Assembly: GCA_029782295.1 (NCBI GenBank)
Contig: JAKOVB010000089.1
Location: 310,001-374,000, forward strand
Source: Pseudomonadota bacterium
GTDB taxonomy: Bacteria; Pseudomonadota; Gammaproteobacteria; Burkholderiales; Methylophilaceae
Direction: 5' to 3'
Length of the DNA: 64,000 nt
How positions within the stretch are numbered: position 1 is the stretch's first letter; each line of letters begins with the position of its first letter. Positions 17,672 through 27,665 of this stretch are shown here, piece after piece. Both the position numbers and the translations under genes were made by a program. The notes beneath the pieces are model-generated. The model was not told where the DNA came from. It saw nothing but the letters and a program-made list of their open reading frames with translations, and did not search any database.

Positions 17672-19417
17672 CTACTTGATGACAGGACTGGCGTTCCCTG
17701 CCGTAATGCGCTTGATGCGATCCAGTAACTCGCCCCAACTGACGCTGCGATTGTAACCCAACACGGTAATGGCCGGGATGCCGCTGCCCTTGACGATGAC
17801 ATAGCCTGACTGTGCTTTCTCGACGCCATCCATGTCGCAGACCCCGTTTCTCAAGGTGCAGGACAGGCCAATCCTGGCGTAGTTGAACTCCTTGAAAAAC
17901 CTGAGAAAACTTCGCTGGATCGCTGCCGCCGCCCCGGCGCCGCCCAAAGCCGAAATATTCTCCACGGCGCGCTGGGAGATCTTGCGCGGATAATTGCCGG
18001 GGCTGCTGTGGAAATCCGCGTCGAACTTCACCGGTTGCCAGCGCGACAGTTCCATGTTCTTCACGTCTCCATCCAGCCGGCCGGTCATGGCACCGAAGGA
18101 ATACGTCCGCGTCAGCAATTCCAGGTCGAGGTTGCGCATCTGGATGTCCGCCTGCAGCCGCGGTGCCACGCTCATCGGGTTCTGCAACACGAGGTTGCGC
18201 ACCACCACCGAGCCGTCGAACACATCGAACCCCATGGCCCCGTCTGCGGTCAGCCGGCCGTTGGTATAGGTCACCATGGGAATGCTGGCCGCCACCTTGC
18301 CCTGCATGAGCGGCCAGCCGACGGCATGGCTGAAATCGGCCATGGACAGGGGGGTCAGCCCGGCACTCAGGTGCCAGTGCCATTGGCCCTGGACAAATGC
18401 CGCCGAGACGTCTTTCAGGGTCAATGCACCGTCCAGCACCGGAATCCGCAATGACGGCGAGGTCAACGAGTAGCCATTCAGTACGCCCGCCAGATCGGTC
18501 GCCCCCAGCGGCATGCTGAGCAGGTGTCCGCCGTCGTAATGCAGGTTCGCCTGTGTCGGCTGGTTCAACGACCAGGGCACATGGGCGCTGACCTTGTACA
18601 GGGCAAAGCGGTTGTCGCGATCCGCCACGTCGAAATCCTGCAGCGAGACGTCGAAAGCCGACAGCGCCCCCTCCTGCAGTTGCGCCTTCACATCCATGCG
18701 ACCCGCCATCTCGAGGTTGCCGAGCAGCGTCTTTTCCATCACGGGCTTGAGCAGCACAGAATAGGCATTGGCGGCATCAAGCTTGCGGGCATCGAGATCG
18801 AGGTTCTGGATGGTGTTGTCGCTGCGCCGCACGGTGGCTGCCAGCACGGCATCGCCGACTCCTGCGACGCTTAGCCGGCCACGCTCCAGCGTGAGCAATG
18901 TGTCGCTCAGGCTTCCCTTGCCCTGAAAGGATAGTCCTCCTTTGGCCAGATACCAGGGCTGCCAGTAGATTTCACCGGCATTCCAATCCAGCGCACCACT
19001 CCAGTCCCATCCCCGGCCGGAGCGGTTCAAGTCGACGTTCAGACGGCCTCCGACCCGTTCCCCTGCACGCGAACCCTCGGCATTGCTGAATGCGACGTCA
19101 CGCAGGGCCAAGTCCGCCTTGAGGCGGGCAACGTTGAGATCATTGCCGGAAAAAATCGCCTGGCCATCGGCCTGCCCCTGACTTACATCGAGCGGCAGTG
19201 AATATGCTTTGGCCATGACGGCCAGATCTGCCTGCCTGAGGGCGGCCTGACCCTGCCAGCGGCCGTTCATATCCAGTGTGACGTGAATGTTTTCCACTTG
19301 CGACCCGGCATAGCGAACCTGGCCGACATGAATGTCAATCCGGTCGACGGCGCGGGCAAAGGCTGGCAGCCCTGCCAGCAGCAGGAAGATCAGCCGCAGC
19401 ACGCGGCCATGGGTCAT
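17672..19417 (-). CDS. ydbH: YdbH-like AsmA-family intermembrane lipid-transport protein
   Basis: A 581-residue protein with an N-terminal hydrophobic segment (about 7-23), then long stretches of alternating polar/hydrophobic strands such as GLSFQGKGSLSDTLLTLERG, and a conserved C-terminal region (RAVENISALGGAGAAAAIQRS and DGVEKAQSGYVIVKGSGIP). YdbH, TamB and YhdP are AsmA-like proteins that carry phospholipids across the periplasm in E. coli. This copy is clearly shorter than E. coli YdbH (879), mostly at the N-terminal side. Its start overlaps the cysM stop (ATGA), linking it to that operon. Confidence 0.85.
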   Translation of the reverse strand: MTHGRVLRLIFLLLAGLPAFARAVDRIDIHVGQVRYAGSQVENIHVTLDMNGRWQGQAALRQADLAVMAKAYSLPLDVSQGQADGQAIFSGNDLNVARLKADLALRDVAFSNAEGSRAGERVGGRLNVDLNRSGRGWDWSGALDWNAGEIYWQPWYLAKGGLSFQGKGSLSDTLLTLERGRLSVAGVGDAVLAATVRRSDNTIQNLDLDARKLDAANAYSVLLKPVMEKTLLGNLEMAGRMDVKAQLQEGALSAFDVSLQDFDVADRDNRFALYKVSAHVPWSLNQPTQANLHYDGGHLLSMPLGATDLAGVLNGYSLTSPSLRIPVLDGALTLKDVSAAFVQGQWHWHLSAGLTPLSMADFSHAVGWPLMQGKVAASIPMVTYTNGRLTADGAMGFDVFDGSVVVRNLVLQNPMSVAPRLQADIQMRNLDLELLTRTYSFGAMTGRLDGDVKNMELSRWQPVKFDADFHSSPGNYPRKISQRAVENISALGGAGAAAAIQRSFLRFFKEFNYARIGLSCTLRNGVCDMDGVEKAQSGYVIVKGSGIPAITVLGYNRSVSWGELLDRIKRITAGNASPVIK

Positions 19418-20301
19418 TCGGGGAAAACTCCTGTGGAGAGGTAGCGGTCGCCGCGGTCGCAGACGATGGACACGATCACGGCATTTTCCACTTCCCTGGA
19501 CAGTTGCAGCGCCGCGAACAGTGCCCCCCCCGAGGAAATCCCGGCGAAGATCCCTTCCTCGCGTGCCAGGCGTCGGGTGGTTTCCTCTGCATCCGCCTGC
19601 GTGACATCGATCATGCGATCAACACGTGAAAAGTCGCAGATGCCCGGCAGGTAGTCCAGCGGCCATTTCCGGATGCCCGGAATCTGCGCACCCGCCCCCG
19701 GCTGCACGCCGACGATCTGGATGGCGGGATTCATCTCCTTGAGGAAGCGGGAGGTCCCCATGATGGTCCCCGTGGTCCCCATGCTGGAAACGAAATGGGT
19801 GATTTTTCCCTCTGTATCGCGCCAGATTTCCGGACCGGTGCCTTCGAAGTGGGCCTGGGGATTGTCGGGATTGGCGAACTGGTCGAGGATGACGCCGCGT
19901 CCCTCGGCCTGCATGCGGGTCGCGAGGTCGCGTGCAGCCTCCATGCTGCCCTCCTTCGGCGTCAGCACGAGTTCAGCACCGTAGGCCTTCATGGTCTGGC
20001 GACGTTCCACACTCTGGTTTTCCGGCATGACCAGGATCATTTTGTAGCCCTTGATCGCAGCCGCCATGGCCAGCGCAATCCCGGTATTGCCACTGGTCGC
20101 CTCGATCAGGGTATCGCCAGGCTTGATGGCCCCTCGCGCCTCGGCACGGGAAATCATCGACAGTGCGGGACGGTCTTTCACCGAGCCAGCGGGATTGTTG
20201 CCTTCCAGTTTCACCAGGAGTGTGTTGCTGGTCTTGCCCGGCATGCGTTGCAGCCGTACCAGCGGCGTGCCGCCGACAAAGTGTTCGATGGTGTTAAACA
20301 A
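19414..20301 (-). CDS. cysM: Cysteine synthase B
   Basis: About 295 residues. PLP-dependent O-acetylserine (or O-phosphoserine/thiosulfate-using) sulfhydrylase. The PLP lysine is in NPAGSVKDRPALSMI, the substrate loop is EATSGNTGIALAMA, and the CysM-type ending is VCDRGDRYLSTGVFPE. A TTG at 20301 is preferred as start: AGGAG lies six bases upstream and the product then begins FNTIEHFVGGTPLVRL, matching the family N-terminus. An in-frame GTG at 20325 would add eight residues without a ribosome-binding site. It overlaps the hemerythrin-like gene upstream by eight bases and ydbH downstream by four. Confidence 0.92.
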   Translation of the reverse strand: MFNTIEHFVGGTPLVRLQRMPGKTSNTLLVKLEGNNPAGSVKDRPALSMISRAEARGAIKPGDTLIEATSGNTGIALAMAAAIKGYKMILVMPENQSVERRQTMKAYGAELVLTPKEGSMEAARDLATRMQAEGRGVILDQFANPDNPQAHFEGTGPEIWRDTEGKITHFVSSMGTTGTIMGTSRFLKEMNPAIQIVGVQPGAGAQIPGIRKWPLDYLPGICDFSRVDRMIDVTQADAEETTRRLAREEGIFAGISSGGALFAALQLSREVENAVIVSIVCDRGDRYLSTGVFPE

Positions 20302-20857
20302 GGGATTCTCCTGAAATGTGGACACCCCGGCGGCGGGCCATGCTGGCGCCCAGCGTGGCCTGTTGCTCCGGCGTCAGCGTCGCGCGGCAATAGGGCAGCA
20401 GCCCCTGTTCTTCCTGATCGATGTGCGCCTGATAGAGCGCCACGAAAGTCGTGACGCGAGCCGCGTCGAACGCCGGCGATTCGCCCCGGGCCAAGGCTTC
20501 CAGCCAGGGCGCCAGGGCCTGCCATGCCGCTTCCATGTCACGATGCTGCGCGGCCAGGTTATCCAGCAGCCTGGTCACGCGCGGGTTACCACCAGCGACG
20601 GCAATGGCCCGGACCTGAGGAAAAAGATCCTGCTCCTCGTCTTCATGGTGATGATGTGCAGCGGTCGTGAAGTAGCGCAAAACTGCTGTGGCTGCCTGCA
20701 TCGCCTGTGTGTCCGCGCCGTGGCTCGATACATGTTCGATCAGCTTCAGCAGGGTTGCACACTGTGCCTCAATGCGACCGTGACAGGCATGCAGCATCTC
20801 CAGGGGCGTGCTGAAATCCGGCGCCGGCGTCAGCAGGGTATCCCCGCGCCGGATCAT
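20294..20857 (-). CDS. Hemerythrin-like HHE cation-binding protein
   Basis: A 187-residue four-helix protein with the metal ligand spacing of hemerythrins: LHACHGRIEAQC, HHHHEDEEQDLFP, QHRDMEAAW and YQAHIDQEEQGLLPY. It should bind a di-iron centre and may sense or buffer oxygen, nitric oxide or iron. The ATG at 20857 overlaps the dsbB stop (ATGA); a longer frame reads back into dsbB and is not used. Placement between dsbB and cysM in a tightly overlapping run suggests coexpression with thiol metabolism. Confidence 0.85.
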   Translation of the reverse strand: MIRRGDTLLTPAPDFSTPLEMLHACHGRIEAQCATLLKLIEHVSSHGADTQAMQAATAVLRYFTTAAHHHHEDEEQDLFPQVRAIAVAGGNPRVTRLLDNLAAQHRDMEAAWQALAPWLEALARGESPAFDAARVTTFVALYQAHIDQEEQGLLPYCRATLTPEQQATLGASMARRRGVHISGESLV

Positions 20858-21354
20858 GCCTTGCGCGCCAGCATCAGCACGACCGCATAAATGGCCAGAC
20901 CCGTGAATGCCACCAGCGAAAGCTGGGGGATGCTGAAGCCCAGCAGGGTCCAGTCGATGGTGGAACACTCGCCGGTCCCCTTGAAGACCAGTTGCAGGAA
21001 TTTACGCAGCGGGAAATGCTCGAACAGGTAGGCCACACCAGCTCCGCATTCCGCCATCACCTCATCAGCGTGGCTCTGGATCCAGATGTGCCGGATGGCG
21101 ATGCCGGCCCCCGCGGCGGCGGCAACGAACTGAAGGCCGCCGTGGATCCGGCGCCACATCCCCTGCGGGTTGTGCAGCGCGGCGAGCAGGAACAGCACCC
21201 CGGTGGACAGGAAAGCGATCCGCTGGAAGATGCATAGGGGGCAAGGTTCCAGATCATTGCGGACCTGAATCACGAGACCGAACGCAACCAGTCCGAAACT
21301 GGCAAGGAATCCAAGAAGATAGCCGCTACGGCCGGAAAGCAATCTGTTCAGCAT
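20854..21354 (-). CDS. dsbB: Disulfide bond formation protein B
   Basis: A 166-residue inner-membrane protein with four TM helices. The first periplasmic loop has the CPLC pair (about 38-41) and the second contains the Cys of ECGAG and the Cys of TGECSTIDW. DsbB reoxidises DsbA and passes electrons to quinone; the conserved Arg after the first Cys pair is seen in QRIAFL. Start ATG at 21354; longer readings in the frame extend through the divergent xseA gene and are spurious. First gene of the run to 16306. Confidence 0.93.
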   Translation of the reverse strand: MLNRLLSGRSGYLLGFLASFGLVAFGLVIQVRNDLEPCPLCIFQRIAFLSTGVLFLLAALHNPQGMWRRIHGGLQFVAAAAGAGIAIRHIWIQSHADEVMAECGAGVAYLFEHFPLRKFLQLVFKGTGECSTIDWTLLGFSIPQLSLVAFTGLAIYAVVLMLARKA

Positions 21355-21411
21355 GAGTTTGGACGCCGCCCTATAATTCGAAAATAAAATTGTAACGGAT
21401 TCGCCCCGGCT

Positions 21412-22617
21412 ATGGCCGACAACCATCAACCCCCTATCCTTTCCGTCAGTGATCTCAACCGTCTTGCGCGCGAGGTGCTGGAGCGCAGCTTTCCCTTGTT
21501 CTGGGTCAGCGGGGAAATCTCCAACCTGACCCGAGCCGCCTCCGGCCACTGGTATTTCTCGCTCAAGGATGAGCGCGCCCAGGTGCGCTGCGTAATGTTC
21601 CGCGGCAAGAACCAGTACCTGGACTGGGTACCGCGCGAGGGCGACCATGTCGAAGCCCGGGCACTGGTCACGCTGTACGAAGCTCGCGGCGATTTCCAGC
21701 TGACCATCGAAGGCCTGCAAAAGGCCGGACTGGGGGCGCTCTACGAAGCTTTCGAACGGCTCAAGTCCAAACTCGAACGTGAAGGCCTGTTCGATCCGGC
21801 CCGCAAGCGTGCCCTGCCTCCTCTGCCCCGCCGGATCGGCATCGTCACCTCCCCTGATGCTGCTGCCCTGCACGACGTGCTGACCACCCTGCGCCGCCGC
21901 ATGCCTGGGATTCCCGTCATCCTTTACCCGACGCCGGTCCAGGGCAAAGGTGCCGCGGAGCGCATCGCCGCCGCCATACGCGTCGCCAGCGAACGCGCAG
22001 AGTGCGACGTGCTCATCGTCTGTCGCGGCGGCGGCAGCATGGAAGACCTGTGGCAGTTCAACGAGGAAATCGTCGCCCGCGCCATCGTCGCTGCATCCAT
22101 GCCGGTCGTCAGCGGTGTCGGCCATGAAACCGACTTCACCATCGCTGACTTTGCCGCCGACCGGCGCGCCCCTACACCCACGGCAGCGGCGGAGATGGTG
22201 GTGCCTGAGCGCGCAGCCCTGCTGCGCCAGGTCACCCAATTACACCAGCGCCTGCAACGGCAGGCCCGCATGATGCTGCAGCAACGCCACCAGCAACTGG
22301 ATTACCTTTCGCGCCGCCTGCTTTCACCGATGCAGCAACTGGATCAGCGCAAAGCCTTGCTTGAACAATCCGCCCGACGGCTGGATCGAGCCATGCAGCA
22401 GTGCCTGAATCAGCAGCAGCAGAAAATCCAGCGCCTTGAACTGAGCCTGCTCCACCTCAGCCCGCAAGCCGTGCTGGAACGGGGCTACAGCATCGTCCAG
22501 AGCACATCGGGCGAGGTGATCACCGAGCACAGCCAGCTGACTGCGGGAGCACAGGTGCGGATCAGACTGGCCCAGGGTGGAGCGGATGCCGAAATCACCC
22601 GCATCAGACCGGAATGA
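21412..22617 (+). CDS. xseA: Exodeoxyribonuclease VII large subunit
   Basis: A 401-residue XseA: N-terminal OB-fold (LSVSDLNRLAREVLERSFPLFWVSGEISNL), catalytic region with GGGSMEDLWQFNEE and PVVSGVGHETDFTIADFAADRRAPTP (quoted in parts by position about 215-255), then a glutamine-rich coiled coil (about 270-350) and a short C-terminal strand. With XseB it degrades single-stranded DNA. The xseB gene is not here. Divergent from dsbB with a 57-base shared promoter region. Confidence 0.94.
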   Translation: MADNHQPPILSVSDLNRLAREVLERSFPLFWVSGEISNLTRAASGHWYFSLKDERAQVRCVMFRGKNQYLDWVPREGDHVEARALVTLYEARGDFQLTIEGLQKAGLGALYEAFERLKSKLEREGLFDPARKRALPPLPRRIGIVTSPDAAALHDVLTTLRRRMPGIPVILYPTPVQGKGAAERIAAAIRVASERAECDVLIVCRGGGSMEDLWQFNEEIVARAIVAASMPVVSGVGHETDFTIADFAADRRAPTPTAAAEMVVPERAALLRQVTQLHQRLQRQARMMLQQRHQQLDYLSRRLLSPMQQLDQRKALLEQSARRLDRAMQQCLNQQQQKIQRLELSLLHLSPQAVLERGYSIVQSTSGEVITEHSQLTAGAQVRIRLAQGGADAEITRIRPE

Positions 22618-22682
22618 TTCATCATTCCAACGGAAATCAATAGCTTGAGTTACCTCATGCTCTCATGGAAAATGAGGAGACC

Positions 22683-25600
22683 ATGAGGGTCACCGATACA
22701 ATCGCTCGAAGTCATGCGCTCCGCATCACGTTCATCTATCTGGTGTTCGCGAGTGCATGGATCTTTTTTTCAGACAGGCTGCTCGACACCCTCTCCGACA
22801 ACACCGCCCTGCTGACCTACTGGCAGTCCATCAAGGGGGTGGCTTTCGTCATCATCACCTCGGTCATGCTCTACCTGCTGATCTCGGGTCTGCGCCAGGC
22901 ACCTGATAACAGTCAGGAGTCCAGGGTCACGCAATGGGTGCCCAGCCTGGTTTTTTTGCTGCTGGTAGTCTGCATCGGACTGATGGGATGGCGCACCTAC
23001 AGTGTGTTGCGCCAGAACATTCAGCAGGACATACAAAAAGACCTGAGCAGCGTCGGCCATCTCAAGAAGAATCAGATCGAAGTCTGGCTTTCCGAGCGGC
23101 TTGCGGATGCCAGCGTGGCTTCACGCGAATCCTTTCTCGCCCAGGCAACGAGCCATTGGCTCAAAAGCCATGGTGCGCAGAAGACGCAGTTGCAAAACCT
23201 GCTGAAAGACAGGCTGAATGTTTACATTCAGCACTATCACTATCGATCCATTACCCTGCTGGATCTTCAGGGGAGGGTCATGCTGTCCGCGGGGGGGGAG
23301 CCGCTTGACCTGGGAATTCATCGCACCAGCGCCCTGCAGGCAGTCCATCAAAATCGCACGATGCTGGTCGACCTGCACGTTCACCCGACCGGCAAACAGA
23401 AAAAGCCGTCGTTCGGCGTGGTTTCGCCCCTGTCTTTCGAAGGCGTCATCATCGGGGCCATCCTCTTCACGATCGACCCGGATCAGTTCCTGTTTCCTGC
23501 CCTGCTCAAGGATGTTGCCACAACCCGCACGGATGAATCCTTCCTGATCAGACTGGAAGGCCGAGATGTCGAGATTCTGAACCCTCAGGCCCACCTGCCG
23601 GTTCCTGTCTGGACCCAATCAACTGAACACTTTGGTCCGGAACTGTTCGAGGAGGCGATTTCCCGAGGTAATCGCGGCCTGCTGACAGCTTATACAGACC
23701 ACAAGAACAAGCGTGTCATGGCTTACGCCACTGGAATCGCCAATACCCCTTGGGTGCTGGTCACCAAGATGGACGAGGATGAGGCGTATCAGAAAGTACG
23801 CCAGCTGGCGTCGGTAAGCGGCTTTGTCACCCTGGTGCTGTTGCTGCTGGGAGGTACCATCATCCTGCTATGGTGGCAGCGGGAACGCAATCGCCATGCT
23901 GCATCTCGAGCGCAGCTCCAACTCGAGCAAGAGGTCCTGTCCAGTCATTACGACTACCTGTCCCGCTACGCCAACGATGTGATCATCCTGACGGATGATA
24001 GCGGCCACTTCATCCAGATCAACGAACGGGCCATGGAAGTCTACGGTTATAGCCACGAAGAAATGCTCGGCATGACAATGTCGGACTTGCGGATGGATGA
24101 GCCGGCTGTGTACATCAATTCGGAAGTTCTGGATTCAACGGTTGGCCTGATCTACGAATCCCGGCAACGTCGCAAGGACGGCAGCACCTTTACCGCCGAA
24201 GTCAGCGCTCGGATGATCGAAGAACAGGATCATTACTTCGTGCACATGGTGATCCGCGACATCAGCGAACGCAAACAGGCGGAATTGGCCCTGTACCAGA
24301 GCGAGCGCCGTTTCAGACGGCTATTCGAATCTGCCCCGGTCGCCCTCGGCTATGCGACTTCTGAAGGCCACATCACGCTGGTCAACAGAAAATTCGAGCA
24401 ATTGTTCGGCTACACGCTGGTCGATCTGCCGACCCTGCAGGACTGGTATGCCAGCGCCTATCCCGACGAAACGTACCGTGCATTGGCGGTCAAGCAGTGG
24501 ACGGAGGCCTGCATGCCCGGACCAGATATCAGGCCGGACGAATACCGGATCACCTGCAAGGATGGCCGGGTCAGGGAAGTCCTCATCTCCGGCATTACCT
24601 TCGATCATGATGCTCTGGTCAGCTTCCAGGACATCACCGAGCACAAGCATTCTGAGAAGCGCATCCGGCGCCTGACGCAGCTGTACGCTACCTTGTCCCG
24701 CATCAACGAGACCATCGTGCATATGGGCAATGAAAACAAACAGGTGGAAGAGGATAAACTGTTCCAGCAGGTCTGCGAGATCGCCGTGGCCTACGGGGGC
24801 ATAGCCATGGCCTGGATGGGGCGCATCGATCCGCCCAGCCGGAGGATCATACCTGTCGCCCATGCCGGCCACGGCAGTGACTACCTCCGGGACATCGTCA
24901 TTTCGTCAGACGAATCGGTGCCGGAAGGACGCGGCCCGACCGGCACGGCCTTCCGCTCTGGCAAACCCTACTACAACCAGGATTTTCTCCACAACCCTGC
25001 AGTCACCCCCTGGCTCGAACGTGCCAAAAAGTTCGGATGGAAGGCTAGCGCGGCCATCCCGGTCCCGAGGGATGGCCAACCCTACGCCGTTTTGACGCTC
25101 TATCACGAAGAAGCCCATCCTTTCGATGAAGAAGCAAGCGGGCTGCTTCAGGAAATCGCCAACGACCTCAGCTTTGCGTTGGACACCCTCGACATCCGTG
25201 CAGAAAGCCTTGCCAACCTGGATAAGCTGCAGACTGCCAATTTCGTGATCGAGAACAGTCCGAGCATCATCTGGCGCCGGCGGGCTGAAACAGGTTGGCC
25301 TACGGAATATGTATCCGAAAACATCCATCAGCTTGGCTACGCTCCGGAGGACTTCACTTCCGGAGGCATCCTGTTTACGAGCATCATCCATCCGGACGAC
25401 ATCAAACGGGTTTCCTCCGTGGTCGAGGCGCACGGCGCCGCCGGAGAAGACCACTTCCAGCAGGAATACCGCATTCTTCACAAGAACGGCGAAATCCGCT
25501 GGCTCAGGGACGACACGGTCATCCTGCGCGACAGGCAGGGTCACATCACCCATTATCAGGGCGTGACCAGCGACATCACCCAGTTGCATGAGGCACAAAG

Positions 25601-27665
25601 CCGTTCCGAGCGCCTGGGGGTCACGCTGGATAAGTCGATCAACGAGATCTACCTGTTCGCGGTGGACACCCTGCACTTCGTTCAGGTCAACGAAAGTGCA
25701 AGGCGCAATCTGGGCTACAGCATGGAAGAGCTGGCCAACATGACCCCGCTCGATATCACGCCGGAATTCACAGCCGACCGCTTCGCCCGGCTGGCCGCAC
25801 CACTCTTGTCCGGTGAGCGCGCCAGCATCGTGTTCGAGACCCTCCACCGGCGCAAGGATGGCAGCGAGTACCCGGTCGAAATCCATCTGCAGATGATGAT
25901 CGGCGACCAACCCGTCTTCCTGGCCCTCGGCCAGGACATCACCGACCGCAAACATGCAGAGGAAAGCCTCAGGCAAAGCACCCAGCACTTCCAGGCATAC
26001 TTCGAGGCTGCACCGTTCGGCATGGCAGCCACCAGTCTTGAAAAAGGCTGGCTGGAGGTCAACAACGCCCTATGCGAGCTGCTCGGCTACAGCCGGGAAG
26101 AACTGAGCCATATGACCTGGGCCGAAATCACGCACCCGGAAGACCTCTCAATGGACGAAGCCGAGTTCCAACGCATCCTGAACGGCGAAATAGATGGCTA
26201 CACCCTGGATAAACGCTTTATCCGCAAGGATGGCACGATAGTCCCGACGCACATCGCCATCCGCTGCCTGCGCAGACAGGATGGATCGGTAGACTATTTC
26301 GTGGCACTGGTGGAAGACATCACGGAACGCATGCAGGCCCTCCAGAAGATCGAATATCTCGCCCACTTCGATCCCCTGACCGGCCTCCCCAACCGGACAC
26401 TGCTGAACGACCGGGTGGAAAACCTGCTGCAGGTGTCGACCCGCAGCAAGAGCGAGCTGGCCCTGCTGTTCCTGGACCTTGACCGTTTCAAGAACGTGAA
26501 CGATTCACTGGGCCACGACATCGGCGACAAGCTGTTGATGCAGGTCGGCCAGCGCCTGACCCAGACTTTGCGGGATGAAGACACCGTTTCACGCATGGGC
26601 GGCGACGAATTCGTCGCCCTGCTGCCCAGCACCAACACCGACGGGGCAGCCCATGTAGCATCCAAGATCCTGCAGGTACTGTCCCGCGCCTACCACATCG
26701 ACAACTACGAACTGAACATCAGCGCCAGCCTGGGGATCGCCATGTTCCCGGAAAATGGCCAGGACTTCGCCAGCCTCTCCCGCTCAGCCGACTCCGCGCT
26801 TTATCGTGCGAAACAGGGGGGACGCAACTGTTACCAGTTTTTTACTGACGAAATGCACCGCAAGGCCCTGCGTACCCTGGAAATCGAAGGTGCGCTCAGA
26901 CGGGCGCTGGACAAAAACGAACTGGTATTGCATTACCAGCCCCAGGTCAACCTGGAGAGTGGCCGCATCATCGGTGCAGAAGCGCTGGTACGCTGGCAGC
27001 ATCCGGAATGGGGCCTCACCCCCCCTGGCGATTTCATTCAGATAGCGGAAGAATCCGGCATGATCGCCGACATCGGCGATTGGGTCCTGCGCGAAGCCAT
27101 TCGTCAGAACAGGGCCTGGCAACTGTCCGGACTGGCTATCGTGCCGGTCGCGGTCAATCTTTCCATGGCCCAGTTCCGCCAGAGCACCTTACTGGAAAAC
27201 GTGCGCAACATGATGAACGAGTTCAGTCTCGCCCCTGAATACATCGAACTGGAACTGACCGAAAGCATCGCCATGGAGAACATCGCCCTGACCATTGAAA
27301 CCGTCTCGCAACTGCACCAATTCGGGACCAAGCTATCCATCGACGATTTCGGCACCGGCTACTCCTCGCTTTCCTACCTCAAGCGATTCGCGATCGACAA
27401 GCTGAAGATCGACCAATCCTTCATCCGGCACCTGAGCGAGGACGCGAACGATGAAGCGATCGTCATCGCCATCATCAACATGGCGAAAAGCCTGGGGTTC
27501 AAGGTGATTGCAGAAGGGGTCGAAACCGCCGAACAACTGGCGTTCCTGCGGGCAAGACAATGCGACGAGATCCAGGGCTACCTGTTCAGCCGCCCCATCC
27601 CTCCAGAGGAGTTCGCCAAGATGCTGGCTGAAGGAGCCAGGCTGGTACACAACCGCAAGGTCTGA
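22683..27665 (+). CDS. Giant sensor: periplasmic domain, 5 PAS, GAF, GGDEF, EAL
   Basis: About 1660 residues. Three N-terminal TM helices (about 15-32, 45-66 and 84-103) precede a large periplasmic domain like dCache (to about 375), TM4 (about 380-400), two PAS domains, a GAF domain (about 680-830), three more PAS domains (about 850-1215), then GGDEF and EAL. The cyclase site is MGGDEF with an RxxD inhibitory site (RDED); EAL is canonical (GAEALVRW), with LSIDDFGTGYSS and AEGVETAEQ. Both activities are therefore possible. ATG 22683 follows a GAGGAG; an in-frame ATG at 22665 has none. Its stop abuts that of the next, opposed gene, sharing the palindrome TGATCA. Confidence 0.85.
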   Translation: MRVTDTIARSHALRITFIYLVFASAWIFFSDRLLDTLSDNTALLTYWQSIKGVAFVIITSVMLYLLISGLRQAPDNSQESRVTQWVPSLVFLLLVVCIGLMGWRTYSVLRQNIQQDIQKDLSSVGHLKKNQIEVWLSERLADASVASRESFLAQATSHWLKSHGAQKTQLQNLLKDRLNVYIQHYHYRSITLLDLQGRVMLSAGGEPLDLGIHRTSALQAVHQNRTMLVDLHVHPTGKQKKPSFGVVSPLSFEGVIIGAILFTIDPDQFLFPALLKDVATTRTDESFLIRLEGRDVEILNPQAHLPVPVWTQSTEHFGPELFEEAISRGNRGLLTAYTDHKNKRVMAYATGIANTPWVLVTKMDEDEAYQKVRQLASVSGFVTLVLLLLGGTIILLWWQRERNRHAASRAQLQLEQEVLSSHYDYLSRYANDVIILTDDSGHFIQINERAMEVYGYSHEEMLGMTMSDLRMDEPAVYINSEVLDSTVGLIYESRQRRKDGSTFTAEVSARMIEEQDHYFVHMVIRDISERKQAELALYQSERRFRRLFESAPVALGYATSEGHITLVNRKFEQLFGYTLVDLPTLQDWYASAYPDETYRALAVKQWTEACMPGPDIRPDEYRITCKDGRVREVLISGITFDHDALVSFQDITEHKHSEKRIRRLTQLYATLSRINETIVHMGNENKQVEEDKLFQQVCEIAVAYGGIAMAWMGRIDPPSRRIIPVAHAGHGSDYLRDIVISSDESVPEGRGPTGTAFRSGKPYYNQDFLHNPAVTPWLERAKKFGWKASAAIPVPRDGQPYAVLTLYHEEAHPFDEEASGLLQEIANDLSFALDTLDIRAESLANLDKLQTANFVIENSPSIIWRRRAETGWPTEYVSENIHQLGYAPEDFTSGGILFTSIIHPDDIKRVSSVVEAHGAAGEDHFQQEYRILHKNGEIRWLRDDTVILRDRQGHITHYQGVTSDITQLHEAQSRSERLGVTLDKSINEIYLFAVDTLHFVQVNESARRNLGYSMEELANMTPLDITPEFTADRFARLAAPLLSGERASIVFETLHRRKDGSEYPVEIHLQMMIGDQPVFLALGQDITDRKHAEESLRQSTQHFQAYFEAAPFGMAATSLEKGWLEVNNALCELLGYSREELSHMTWAEITHPEDLSMDEAEFQRILNGEIDGYTLDKRFIRKDGTIVPTHIAIRCLRRQDGSVDYFVALVEDITERMQALQKIEYLAHFDPLTGLPNRTLLNDRVENLLQVSTRSKSELALLFLDLDRFKNVNDSLGHDIGDKLLMQVGQRLTQTLRDEDTVSRMGGDEFVALLPSTNTDGAAHVASKILQVLSRAYHIDNYELNISASLGIAMFPENGQDFASLSRSADSALYRAKQGGRNCYQFFTDEMHRKALRTLEIEGALRRALDKNELVLHYQPQVNLESGRIIGAEALVRWQHPEWGLTPPGDFIQIAEESGMIADIGDWVLREAIRQNRAWQLSGLAIVPVAVNLSMAQFRQSTLLENVRNMMNEFSLAPEYIELELTESIAMENIALTIETVSQLHQFGTKLSIDDFGTGYSSLSYLKRFAIDKLKIDQSFIRHLSEDANDEAIVIAIINMAKSLGFKVIAEGVETAEQLAFLRARQCDEIQGYLFSRPIPPEEFAKMLAEGARLVHNRKV

